Assembly (NCBI GenBank): GCA_911728435.2
Contig: OU452198.1
Coordinates: 12,930,001 to 12,994,000 of the forward strand
Length of the DNA stretch: 64,000 nt
From: Apoderus coryli
Taxonomy: Eukaryota; Arthropoda; Insecta; Coleoptera; Attelabidae
Direction of reading: 5' to 3'
The position numbers were made by a program, and so were the translations under genes. The first letter of the stretch is position 1; each line of letters starts with the position of its first letter. Of the stretch, positions 20,961-31,448 are shown piece after piece. The notes beneath the pieces are model-generated. The model had not been told where the DNA came from. It saw only the letters and a list, made by a program, of their open reading frames with translations, and searched no databases.

Positions 20961-21680
20961 TAAAGTTTATTGATGTTGGATCTTAAAGAATATTATCTCA
21001 AAGAAATACGTTAATTTCTGACCAAATTAAATTACACTCCATCGCCATTCTAATATATCAACATAATGGTAAGTAGTGTAATTTCTAGGAAATTCAGACT
21101 CGCCAAATGTCATGCACATACCACCAATGTTATTTTACAACTATTTTGTAAATACAAAACGCAATAAAATAATAATAATAACGCAAAGATGAAGAGAAAG
21201 AGAAAAAATAAACATTACATACACAGCAACACACGCTGCTCTTTGCGGAGCATTGCAATTTAACCCGTTATTCTGTGTTTCTTTTCAATAGCCGCAAGTA
21301 GAGTCGTTCCTCTCATTCTGTAGATACACGATTTCGTAGGATACCGCATGTCCAACTATTACTCACCTGGTTTCTCTACTGCTAATATTTTTGCAATGAA
21401 TATTTCTCGTCATCAATGTGGAGCAAATGAGCATGAGTAACGCTACTCAAAAAACTACTTTCGCTAAAGTTAAAGCGTTACTTTACGATTTAACTGAAGG
21501 TCAAGTTAATCGTTATCCGTTAACTGGTAAATTCGTTATCGGAATAGTGAAACGCTCGGTGAAAAGTCAAAATTTCGAATGCATTTTTCTTGCATAAATA
21601 TAAAATTGCATTTATTATGGAAGAAAAACAGTATAATATGAAGGGTTTTTAATCATATTTATTTAGTAGGAATCAATATG
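20961..21680. other. Unassigned stretch with an ATA-rich tail-like run
   Basis: AATAAAATAATAATAATAAC at 21163-21182 resembles the 3' tail of the non-LTR elements in this window (compare 38375 and 58205), but no coding part precedes it. 21420-21560 is less AT-rich, with no recognisable frame. Confidence 0.3.
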
Positions 21681-21684
21681 ACGA

Positions 21685-22842
21685 CCACCGAATGATAAGA
21701 CTGATGTCTCACGTCCTCAAGGTCTTTCTCCGTATATCGTTCACACTGGCATATACGCCAGATGGGAGGGACAGGCTGGAGAAACGCAATTTGAATTTAA
21801 GAACGGAGTGGGCACGGCCGAAGCTCTCTTTTCTCTCAACGTTCTAACACAGCGATGCAGAGACATGAATTTGGATGTATACGCCTGCTTTATCGACTAC
21901 CGAAAAGCTTTCGCACCAGAAGCTCATCGAGATTAGGATAGAGGGCATAAAATCCGAAGAAACAGATATCAATAATATATACTTGGAACTAATATTGCGC
22001 AGGCACTGCAGAATATGAAAGAGGGCATTAAAATCAACGGCACCCTTATTAACAATATACGAGTCGCTGACGATACGGTCGTAGTTGCCGACAGTCTCCC
22101 ACATCTCCAGAATATGATGGACCTCATCGTTGAACATAGCACATAGTATGGTCTACAACCAAAACCAAGGTGGATGTATTCTCCAAGGCACCAAGACGGA
22201 CGATCCTTCAAATTAACAACCAGTTTGTGCAACAAGTACCGTCCATTAAATATATTGGAGCGCCCGTCAACGAGAACAGTGACCCTAAAATAGAAAATAT
22301 CAGATCAAGGATAGAACAGGCCAGAAGGACATTCATCTCCATTTCCATCTCCATTCTTCACTAGTAGAGACCTAAACCTACAGCTCCGCATATACGTATA
22401 TTGCGTTGCTGTATATTCCCAGTGTTACTTTATCTCTGCCAATCAATGGAGAGCCGCATTGACGCTTTTGAGATGTACTTGTATTGCCGTATACTGCGTA
22501 TATACTGGCTAGACAGGATAACCAACGAGGAGGTACTGAGGAGAATAGGTAAAGGTAAAGAGCTGCTGACAACCATCAAAAAACAAAAGCTCCAATACAT
22601 CGGGCACATTATGAGGGGGGCAGCGGTACGAGCTCCTCCGACTGGTCACTGAAGGAAAGATCAAGGGCAAACGATCTGTGGGCAGACAGCAGAACTCATG
22701 GCTAAAGGACTTGCGTCGATGGCCGGTAGGGACATCTATAGAGATTTTCAGAGGTGTGGTTTCACGCACCATTGTAGCCAGTTGGATCGCCAACCTTTGT
22801 GGGGAAATGGCGTGCTACGAAGAAGAAATAGGAATCAAATAA
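21685..22842 (+). pseudogene. RTE-type non-LTR retrotransposon remnant, internally deleted
   Basis: In shifting frames the remnant shows ALFSLNVLTQRCRDMNLDVY and CFIDYRKAF (motif A, 21790-21910). A jump of roughly 50 codons or more follows. Then come IKINGTLINNIRVADDTVVV (motif C, reading VADD instead of YVDD/YADD, about 22025-22085), the thumb with VPSIKYIGAPVNENSD, and the long C-terminal region with ESRIDAFEMYLYCRILR, KQKLQYIGHIMRG and GKRSVGRQQNSWLKDL to about 22842. This order and wording follow the better preserved element at 44.4-46.8 kb, to which it is clearly related. The loss of Tyr at the YADD motif and the deletions make it inactive. Confidence 0.8.
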
Positions 22843-24625
22843 GAATTACCAGAGAATCACGTGAAGCTCACTAAAAATCACAGTCATCACTATCTATTAT
22901 TTTTATTCATAAACATTAAGTTATCTTTTTACTATAGAAAAACACGTTTATCTGCAGCAGTCAAGGGTATGGCGGTAATAAACAGATTTATTAGAAACTA
23001 GTCTCCAAGGGATACCGCCGTGCCCGCTGTAATTGACATTGGTATACATGAAACGAACGCGGCGCGGTATTTCTTTTGTTAAAACTAATAGCTACTTACT
23101 GAAATATTAGAGTCTGTTAACGTTTTTCTTAAATTAACTTAAAAATTAATATATTATTCCATGATTAACAGTCTTTTGCATGAAATTTAGGTAATACTAG
23201 CTTGGATATAATCAAAATTACAGGTTCAGATTTTCATGTTTTAATTATTTTTGATATTTACTTTTAAAGATTGTACCTGTTCTAACCAAGAAGATATCAA
23301 CTCAATTTTTCCCTATTTCCCAAACCATACGTCTTGAGCAATTAAAATTAAACTGACTAATGAGAGCTCTGCCTGTTCTATTAGCAATTTGAGAGTCGAC
23401 TGGATTTAGTTTACGCATTTGAACTCAACAATAAATATATTTCACACCCACAGGATCCTATATTAATTAAAGAAAAAGTATTTTATATTTCCTATTGGAA
23501 ACAAGTTCGGCTAATTTCTATAGCCTCTTGAATTAAATCATGACGTCAAGGAACTAAGGTGTGAACTCCACAATATAGTTGTTCACATTCTCCATCGATT
23601 AGTAAAACAATTTTTGCTCTATGTATAATTTGAAACACAGAGTGGCAAATCTAGTATGTCAGACACGGTAGAGCAGCTGGATTTGTTGCATCGGCTGTGG
23701 CGATCATATAGACTCCCGTTAAGAAGTAGCAGTTTCAGTAGAGTTTTTTGAGTAAAAGAAAGTGAAAAATGAGTAGACTGTTGCAAAACATCTATGGTTC
23801 AATGATTTTATAAAAATGATATATACCTACCTCCTAAAAATCGACAGATATTTCTTGAGAAATTACAGCTTAGAGACCTAGACTTGAGAATCTAACAGGG
23901 TCATGTTTCATTCTTATCGGAGTGCTCCATGTGTCCCCTTCATCTCAGTATGCTTTTACTACTACTAACATCGAATATTAACTATAGACTCCAGTAGACG
24001 CTGAAAACGGCATCGACTCGTCGCATTCGCAGCTACATTTCTGGCCTGCTACTATATTATACTACTCGTATAAGATACTATACTATAACTGTAAGTGCGG
24101 CGAATTGCTTTGTAGACATGAACATCAGACGTACCGATAGGATGAGAACCAACTGTATATTAGTTTAACTGTGCTACTAATCTAACTATTAATCAAACTC
24201 TTTAACGTAGGGTAGTAACACTAGTGGGTTGTTGAAATGTCGTGCTAATTTACCAGTCTATATTACAGGTTTGGATTTTGTCAGTATTCCTACAAGTTGT
24301 GATGGGACTATGCCTGCGTTTTGTTGTTAATCTCAGGTTTCTGGAGTCTTGGAGTCGACTGCAAATATGTTAATCTACTCCTTACTCATCTGAATTAGTT
24401 TTGATGACCCTCTTGTTAAAGATAAACTGGGAACATAATATATTATCGATCGATTATCGATTTAGTTGTGGCAATCTTCAGACTGCCTTTTCCTATTATA
24501 GACAACTCCTAGCCTTCTTACATTCTATGTTAAAAGACTAGCCACTGTCTGAAACCTTAGCATCGCCGTCAGACCCACCTCGTCTTTTAGAGACAGCTCC
24601 AGGTTTATATTTTACGAGGAAGTGT
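22843..24625. other. About 1.8 kb without recognisable genes
   Basis: No ORF, repeat partner or RNA motif was found. GC content is a little higher than average around 23640-23730 and 24500-24600. A TATCGATCGATTATCGATTT palindromic tract sits at 24444-24464. Confidence 0.4.
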
Positions 24626-24629
24626 TTTT

Positions 24630-25155
24630 AATTCCGCTTAGTGGATGGTGTTAATGGAGAGGAAACTTGGGTTCATCATTAGTCGAAGCAGGGCAAACAA
24701 AAAGGCACAACGGATCACCCAAGGTCAGTGAGTGCCAAATTTATGGCGACCATCTTTTGGGAAGGAATCCTATTGACTGAGTATAAGGATATACGTGGAC
24801 AATACAACACTTCAATATTAGAAGTAATCAGGTGGAAAAGAAGAGGGAAATTGACCAAAAGTGACTTCGTCCTGAACCACAATGCTCCCTATTCCATTAG
24901 ATACACAAGAGTCCTGTTGCGTTGCCCTGCATAAAGTGGTCTTCGATATTATGAATCACCTACCCTATAGTCTAGACCTTGCGAGATTAGTATTTAGTTC
25001 CAAAAATGTAAAAAGAACTTTGTGAAAGGAAATTTACGAGCGATGAAGAAATAAAAGAAGTAGTTTTTTATGTTATTTTGAACAAATTAATTGATTGGAC
25101 TGAGAAATGTACAAGGGTTGTGGCTGAATATATTGGAAAGGAAAAATTATAGTGC
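24630..25155 (+). pseudogene. Old mariner transposase fragment (mellifera-like)
   Basis: The frame starting near 24645 reads NGEETWVHH, where mariners have GDETWVHH, so the first catalytic Asp has become Glu. It continues after stops with SAKFMATIFWEGILLTEYKD and RRGKLTKSDFVLNHNAPY; there the second catalytic HDNARPH block reads NHNAPY. A weak remnant of the third block and the C-terminus follows to about 25150. The layout matches the mariner at 62.5 kb (MCTVFWDRKGVLLVEF, RRGKLSKGIVLLHDNARPH), so it is an old relative. Catalytic residues are lost and TIRs are not visible. Confidence 0.75.
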
Positions 25156-25840
25156 ATTTTTGTTTTATACCCCTAACCCGCGGAATTAATTCGGCTTTCA
25201 TTTTTTGAAACTTTTAAACTCATCCCTCAAACAAAAGTTGCAACTCAAAATATTAGCTTCAATTCACATTATAACATATTTTTAGGGAACGCACCTTGAA
25301 CCTAAAGTTGAAAGCAATTTTGGTAAAATATAGTTTACGCGAACGGTTGCAGTGTATAATTCCTGATGGCAGAATCCGTGAACAGTTTGTGCTGCTATTA
25401 TTTTACTACAAAATCTAGTATAGATAACGAGAGTGAATGTACTTGTAGATATGTAGGCGTATATAGTTGGCAACTTTTAGCGGTCAGTCTTTTTTTAATT
25501 TACAGTTATATTATTATATACACTTTTGTTTACTAAAATTAGCTCGGATTAAAAAATTAATACCGAAGCGCAAATTCCAAGCCACATTTTCTACATTGTT
25601 TTTGCTTCTTAAATTTTTATAGTGTCTATGAATATTTAAACATCCATGACGTCCAATCTATTGTCATTTTTTAAATTTCTACTTTGCCCTGGACGCACGA
25701 ATAGCTCTCCATAGGGGTAAGTACCCCAAAGTCACAGTATATTTAAAGGGAGACAGTAAAACCACTATGAAATCTACCCGAAATATTGTCTATCGCGGTA
25801 CCGTATAATGAAATTCTTATATTAACGATGGTTTGGTGTA
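25156..25840. other. Unassigned stretch
   Basis: I see no gene or repeat I can support. A 63-codon minus-strand frame at 25282-25473 has no motif. Confidence 0.35.
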
Positions 25841-25891
25841 GAACACTAAACTAAAACTCGATTTACCACTTAACCAAAACACTCTTTTTTA

Positions 25892-25939
25892 TTCTCGACA
25901 TACGTTTCGATAACAATGTTAGCATCCTCAGCAGAGAAT
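25892..25939 (-). ncRNA. Hammerhead ribozyme motif 3, imperfect
   Basis: On the minus strand the core CUGAGGA (fits CUGANGA) is followed by an unpaired U, then stem II GCUAAC/GUUAUC with one mismatch, then GAAAC. Stem III would be AC/GU around loop GUAU with C at the cleavage position, a classic GUC site. Stem I can pair UUCUC upstream with GAGAA downstream, but two extra bases (UG) lie between stem I and the core. The main catalytic bases are intact; the stem I bulge makes activity uncertain. Confidence 0.5.
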
Positions 25940-25944
25940 TAAAA

Positions 25945-25992
25945 CTCAGGATGCTAACATTGTTAGCGAAACGCGCGACGCGCATGAAAAAA
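25945..25992 (+). ncRNA. Hammerhead ribozyme motif 4, core-damaged partner
   Basis: The plus strand repeats the previous motif in opposite orientation. Stem II is perfect here (GCUAAC/GUUAGC) and GAAAC is intact. The core reads CUCAGGA, so the G of CUGANGA is replaced by C, which should abolish cleavage. It shows that the two arms have diverged in complementary ways: the left kept the core and the right kept the stem. Confidence 0.45.
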
Positions 25993-26199
25993 GTGTTTTG
26001 GTGAAGTGGTAAAACGTGTTTTAGTTTAATCAATAAACTTTGTGATATTATAGAAACACACAAACTGATCTGAACTAACAACAAGCTAAACACGAATACT
26101 AACGATCTGTCAGTGTCAACTTGCTTATTTCAAATGGAGCACCGTATATATTAATAAAGTCTTCGATTCTACGTAAAATTTCAATTAGAACTATGTCTA

Positions 26200-26840
26200 T
26201 CATGTCTTATACCTACAAAGTTTTACCGTTTATGACTTATTTAATGTTTTATGTCAAACATGACGTTTGCGTGCTCTAAAATCATTTCCTTTAAGGTAGC
26301 CTTCACTAATTGATTTAGATACTATTTCTATCGCCAAAATAGTATTTTTATGAGAACTTTGAACTTTTTAAATAGAATATTTTATAGTTTTATCTTATTT
26401 AGCAATAAAAATATGGGTAAATTTGTATAAGGTTGTATATCTCGAAAATTTTTAGTTTTTCAAATATTGCCAAATGAGTAAATTGCATACGGTAATTTTA
26501 TTACAAATTTAAATAGATCTAGGTAGCTATGACAGCAATGAAAATGAAAAACTGAGGAGCGACTCATGAACAATTGTTTCTCAGATACGTAAAATATCTC
26601 GAACTCCAAGGTCGTCAATTCGAACATTTACTTTAAAAAATTATGTTTCTTTGAATTGTTCTACATTTAGTGTTTTCCTTTTTTAAAAAATATCTATTAC
26701 ATTGGTATATTGAGATGTCCAATGTTATTAAAATTTTCAATAATTTGTTTAACAGCATATTGTGATGGTTTCCATTTCTGAGGAGTGGTATTGGCAAAAT
26801 TGTCAAATGTTCTTGATATTATTTTATCACATTGTCCATA
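26200..26840 (-). pseudogene. Trace of an IS630/mariner-type transposase N-terminus
   Basis: On the minus strand 26700-26840 reads KIISRTFDNFANTTPQKWKP, then SQYAVKQIIENFNNIGHLN. This resembles the N-terminal helix-turn-helix region of insect transposases, in which a KIxxxF block leads to a helix ending in FxxxGxL/V. The neighbouring 26200-26290 (CTTATACC, TTTATGACTTAT, TATGTCAAA) resembles the arm of the palindromic element at 51.55-51.64 kb. Together they suggest a decayed relative of the 51.3-54.2 kb transposon. Evidence is thin. Confidence 0.35.
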
Positions 26841-26943
26841 AATAATAAATAAATTTTAATAATCTTCATGTGTGGATTTATTTTAAACGCACCCATACTT
26901 AATAACAATTATTGCTTAAATCCATTATTATAATAGGTTCTTA

Positions 26944-27553
26944 TACAGAGTTATTCAAGCCAAACGACACGGAATATTGTGGCTAAACTATTTAATTTCC
27001 TAAAAGTATTATTTATGGGTTCGATAAAAATAATTTATGGCTACCTTTTAAACATATTGTGAATCTATACAGGGTGTCCCAAATATAAGAAATGAACCAT
27101 AGTTGTGTTTTTTTAAATGAAATGCCCTGTATATATTTTTAGATTCCCCGTTCAAAATAAACCTAACTCTCATTAAAGTACATCTCACCTAAATCTGACA
27201 GTTTTTTAAATATTTTTTTAATTTTTATAAAAATATAGACAGAATTTGAATGAAAAAATTCACACCTATTCGTTCGTTCTTTTTAAAAAACTGTCAGGTT
27301 TAGGTGAGATGTACTTTAACGAAAATTAGGTTTATTTTGAACGGGAAATCTAAAAATATATTCATATACAGGGCATTCCATTTAAAAAAACAAAATTATG
27401 GTTCATTTCTTATATTTGAGACCCCTGTATAGATTCACAATATTTTTAAAATGTAGGCATAAATCATTTTTATCGAACTCATGAATAAAACTATTAGGAA
27501 ATTAAATATTTTAGCCACACTATTCCGTGTCGTATGGCGTGAATAACCCTGTA
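26944..27553. mobile_element. Compound TA-flanked foldback element (end inside an end)
   Basis: The outer ends TACAGAGTTATTCAAGCC and GCGTGAATAACCCTGTA are inverted and TA-flanked. Some 120 bases inside each outer end lies a second end: TACAGGGTGTCCCAAATATA at 27067 and its mirror ending at about 27430. The arms then continue to a centre near 27245 with almost no loop. The markers CTGACAGTTTTTTAAA and CAATATTNNGTG occur in both arms. One arm of the same compound family is at 43.9-44.3 kb. It has no coding content. Confidence 0.85.
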
Positions 27554-28078
27554 TATACCATTAAGTTGTATTGTAAAAAGAAATATATTCGCAGTTTTAA
27601 TTGAATTATATTTTCTATAGTTATTTATTCGGTTTCTAAAGTTTATTAAAGAATCATTTGCATATCTAAACAATTTGATTGCAAAAAAATCAATAAAAAA
27701 CAATAATGGAGAGTTATATAATATAGACAATAATTAAAATTCAATAAGTAGCATAAATTTACTTAATTTTGTAACAAGACTTTGTACAATATGTATGTGA
27801 CATTAAACAGGGTGTATTATATGGATGATATCTTTAATTATTATGTAAAAATACTTATATATTACGACGTAATTAACCGTTATATCATTATTTGTAATAT
27901 CAGTATATTATTTAGAGATCGGTATATTATGTTTGGTATTACGGAAAATGATAGTTACGTAATGTAGCAGAAAAAGGAAAATAATAGACTTTTACTTTAT
28001 GTAATTTTAATATGTTAAATTAGCCTTATCGTGGATATTTTAGTTTGTATCCAATTGCAGTATTTTGAGATTTTAATG
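27554..28078. other. AT-rich spacer
   Basis: There is no gene. The open frames here (27494-27730 minus, 27782-27967 plus) are Tyr/Ile/Asn-rich translations of AT-rich DNA. Confidence 0.4.
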
Positions 28079-28082
28079 TATA

Positions 28083-30312
28083 TGTTACGGGTAAAGTTAG
28101 ATAAGCGAGTAAAACTAGGTTTACCCGGGTAAATTGCGTAATACCCAAGACTCTTGGGTAAAGTCCAAAATATATTTGGAATTGTACACGTTTCGGGCTT
28201 TACCCGGGTAAACTGCGTTTTATCCGCTTTCGCTTGGTTAAAGTTAGATGTGCCATGAATGACAAGGCCATTAATGTTTGAAAAACATATTTAATTCAAA
28301 AAACACATTTTACAAATAAAAATTAGAATTCTAAAACTGTATTCTCTTAAAGGTAATCTACTCGCGAGTGCTTATTTGTTCAAACAAGACAGCAAGCTGC
28401 TGTGACATTTCGAGTTGCAAAAATTTCCAATAGCTTTACATTTACATTTTTTGGTCATGCATTTAGTTTTACAGTTATATCGTTTATAACCTTGACCTAC
28501 TAAAAGTGATTGTTCGTTTGCAAGCTGATGTAAGCTCTTCTTTTCTGGTGATACACTTTCCAGAGCTACGAGTTTCTCACTTCACACAGAAAATTGGTTC
28601 CTGGAAAACATTTCCTCTATTGTTCCTTTCTCGTTTGCTAGCTTATAAAAATCGTCATCGGTTTTCTCGATAAACGTCATGAGAATGTTTCTAAAATCGC
28701 CCCTCCCTCGATCAACGTCTGAAATTTTCACTCTCACTGTATCTCCAACAGAACATGGAGGGAACTTCGATTTAGATAAAGCGATCATCTTCTTTGCTTG
28801 ATTTTCTAAATTTATTTTGCGTCTCTTCTGTTTGACCGAATATTTGTTTGGCACAAGCAAAGTTCACACCTTATATTACCTTATGTACTTGGCTCATCAC
28901 ATTCTGCACATTTGGTATGATTTTCTGAAGTTTCTATATTATTGGCGTTTTCTTTATAATTATTGTCGACGTCTTCCATATTGTCACCTTCAGTAATATC
29001 TTCTTGCGAATTGTCTATTTGTCGGCCACTATACATAGACTGGTCTTCGAATTGTTCTTGTTCACGCTGTTCTTCTACACCAAATTCCCTGACGTCTTTT
29101 CAAGCTCTTGTTCGGTTCGTAGATTCTCAATAGTTTCTTTTGGAAAAGCTGATGTGGATAGGCCGACTTTAATATCATGCCCAAACATGGCGGCGTAAGG
29201 AGCTCGTTTTATTCCATCGTGGTATGCCCTGTTTTTCATTAATTGGACAAATCGCAGACCTTGTGACCATCGCCTACAGTAGTTTTCATCGTCCATCCAC
29301 GTCATGAGCATATTTTGTATATCTTGATTTGCTCTTTCCACGCTGCTGTGCCTGACTCTGACGTGCTTTGTCATGTACTATTTTAAGGCCAATCCACATA
29401 GTACATAACACTTCAATGACACGGTTCGCGAACTCCCACCCGTTGTCCGATTGTAGTATAGATGGCGCGCCAAAAATACAAAATATGTCTATCAGGATCT
29501 TAGGAACTTCCTCAGCCCTTTTCGATTTTAATGGGGAACAAATTTCGTTAAGTGGTCCTGATATACCAAGATAAATGGGATTGCATGTCTATAAGATCCA
29601 CTTGACAACGGCTCTTCATCTCCGAAACACCATTTGTGTAACCACAAGTCCTTTTTTGACAAATTTCAGTTTTTTTTGACATCCTTTGCACAAGCGCAGA
29701 TATAGCTTAATAACATCTTAAGTTATATTCTTGTACTTTGTCTTACATTCACTTTCCATACGACGTTTACCACCATTTCCAATGGCGAAATGTGCATCAT
29801 GCAAAATATCAAACATTTCGTCATTTGTTACGTAATATTTTATGCTGCAGTCACCTGATGATACCCGAGCAATAAGCTTTTCGATGCCTCGAACAGAACA
29901 TAATATGTCGAACCTCTTCAAACGTCGATATTGAGAGTGGACTTGGTTTTAGCATTTTTTGCTAACTGAACCGATTCCAACATTTCTTGGTATTGTTCAT
30001 TATTAAAATAAAAACTGTTTGCACTTTTAGAAAACACCAACTCATCGAAAACTTCATAGAAACTCTGTTTTAAACGAGCGCGTCCACTCTCTTCGGTTGC
30101 CAGCTCGCGGCGGTGGTAAAAGATGACGCAATAATAAATTCCTACACCCAACTTTAGCCAAGGGAAAACGGATAGAACGCGGTTTACCCGGGTAAAGCCC
30201 GAAACGTGTACAATTCCAAATATATTTTGGACTTTATCCAAGAGTCTTGGGTATTTCGCGGTTTACCCGGGTAAAACTAGGTTTACTAGCTTATCTAACT
30301 TTACCCGTAACA
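28083..30312 (-). mobile_element. Ginger-like DNA transposon with integrase-type transposase
   Basis: A 2,230-bp element begins TGTTACGGGTAAAGTTAGAT and ends with its inverted counterpart ATCTAACTTTACCCGTAACA, flanked by a 4-bp duplication TATA (28079-28082 and 30313-30316). The inverted repeats extend about 130 bases, to the TTTCGGGCTTTACCCGGGTA tract. They contain two copies of the palindrome TTTACCCGGGTAAA each. TGTNR ends, a 4-bp target duplication and a retrotransposon-type integrase without LTRs or RT are the marks of Ginger DNA transposons. The coding part is broken, so it is a dead copy with well preserved ends. Confidence 0.85.
28400..30160 (-). pseudogene. Ginger/KRBA2-like integrase transposase, broken
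   Basis: The minus strand shows, in order, an N-terminal stretch (30060-29930: FYEVFDELVFSKSANSFYFN), an H-H-C-C zinc-binding region (HDAHFAIG near 29800 with downstream Cys residues), and the first Asp in QVDLIDMQS near 29610. The second Asp is in LQSDNGWEFANR near 29440 and the catalytic Glu in SSVERANQDIQNML near 29340. WSQGLRFVQLMKNRAYH follows. The C-terminal domain (28860-28590) has VGDTVRVKISDVDRGRGDFR and then a Cys-rich tail near 28400-28520. This is the layout of the KRAB-A domain-containing protein 2-like integrases of insects. At least four frameshifts or stops separate the blocks. Confidence 0.8.
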
Positions 30313-30314
30313 TA

Positions 30315-30851
30315 TACACGGTGTTTCAGAAAGACGCGGCAATATTTAAGGGAGTGATTTCTAATGTCATTTTACGACAAACACATTTTATGGTAACCAT
30401 ACTTCAGGAAATGCATACTTTCCAAGGTACAAGGTGTTAAACTTTTTTTTGTAAACAACGGTTTTTTTTTTAATTAAGTCAAATATCTCCTTACCGATTT
30501 CTTTGAAATTATTTCGCATTGTTGTTGCTAGAAATAGGGCCCTAACTAGATCAAAATTATTAAGTCAATAATTTTTAATAAGTTGCCCCTAACGCCACTG
30601 AACTTAATAATTTTGATCTAGCTAGGGCCATATAAGCTCCCTGTTTATAACAACAACACTGCCAAATTTCAAAAAAATTGGCAAGAAAATATATGACTTA
30701 ATTAAAAAAACCCGTTATTTACAAAAAAAACACCTTGAATCTTGCAAAACAATGCATTTCCAGACGTATGTTTATGTGGGAACTTATTTTCATAAAAGAC
30801 CTTAGAAATTACACCCTTAAATATTGCCGCGTTTTTTTGAAACACCCTGTA
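30315..30851. mobile_element. TA-flanked foldback element
   Basis: TACACGGTGTTTCAGAAAGA at the left is mirrored by the right end, which reads TGAAACACCCTGTA. The arms include GCGGCAATATTTAAGGG at the left and CCTTAAATATTGCCGC at the right, and run about 160-180 bases. The inner arms also mirror (CTAGATCAAAATTATTAAGT against its complement near 30600). The Ginger-like element sits exactly at its left end: the TATA duplicated by Ginger is this element's TA flank plus its first two bases. Hence the foldback was there first. Confidence 0.85.
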
Positions 30852-31448
30852 TAAATAGAGAAATAATAAGAATGTAGTTTGTGTTTAAATTTTTGGATGA
30901 GATGATTTATGAACCATTATTTTTAAATTTCATTAAAATAAAAAAACGACTAAGATTAAGATCTCGTTGATAAAGTTAATGTATCTTTAAAATATCCTAT
31001 TCCATACATACAGTAATTATTACTTATTTTTAATAATAGTAATGGTCAAGGATTTTTATTCTCATATTCTCTAGATGCAGAAAGATATAGGAACGTTCAT
31101 ATTATATTAATGTTATTATTGTTTTTCACATGCGGAAACTAACTTCCGGTAAATTTTTAACAATTATTAAATGCAGCAAATGCATTTATGTAGTTTTTTA
31201 CACATAAATATAATACATTTTAACACGGTTTTTTGGTTACTAACCGGCAATCTACCTCTTTTTAATTATAATAATGCTAGACATTTTAATGTTTCGGCAT
31301 TACTCAAAGCTTGATTTTGTTTCAGATAATCTAGACGGATTTAATTACTGTTTATCTTCTGTATAATTTAGGCTTTTGTGAGGATTTTGATGTCTTTGTC
31401 AAGTTAGGAATACCTCCTTGACCATAATTTTTAGCTCTCCATAAATAT
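30852..31448. other. AT-rich spacer
   Basis: I see no gene, repeat partner or RNA motif. Confidence 0.4.

Larger units (their letters stand above)
25845..26035. repeat. Inverted repeat pair carrying opposed hammerhead-like motifs
   Basis: The two arms, about 90 bases each, share AGTGTTTTGGTNAAGTGGTAAA-type ends (left arm reversed near 25862-25885, right arm near 25990-26015) and the segment GATGCTAACATTGTTA. They meet at about 25940 with almost no loop. Each arm holds one hammerhead-like core, the left on the minus strand and the right on the plus strand. Inverted terminal repeats of this sort are typical of Penelope-like retroelements. No reverse transcriptase was found next to it. Confidence 0.7.
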
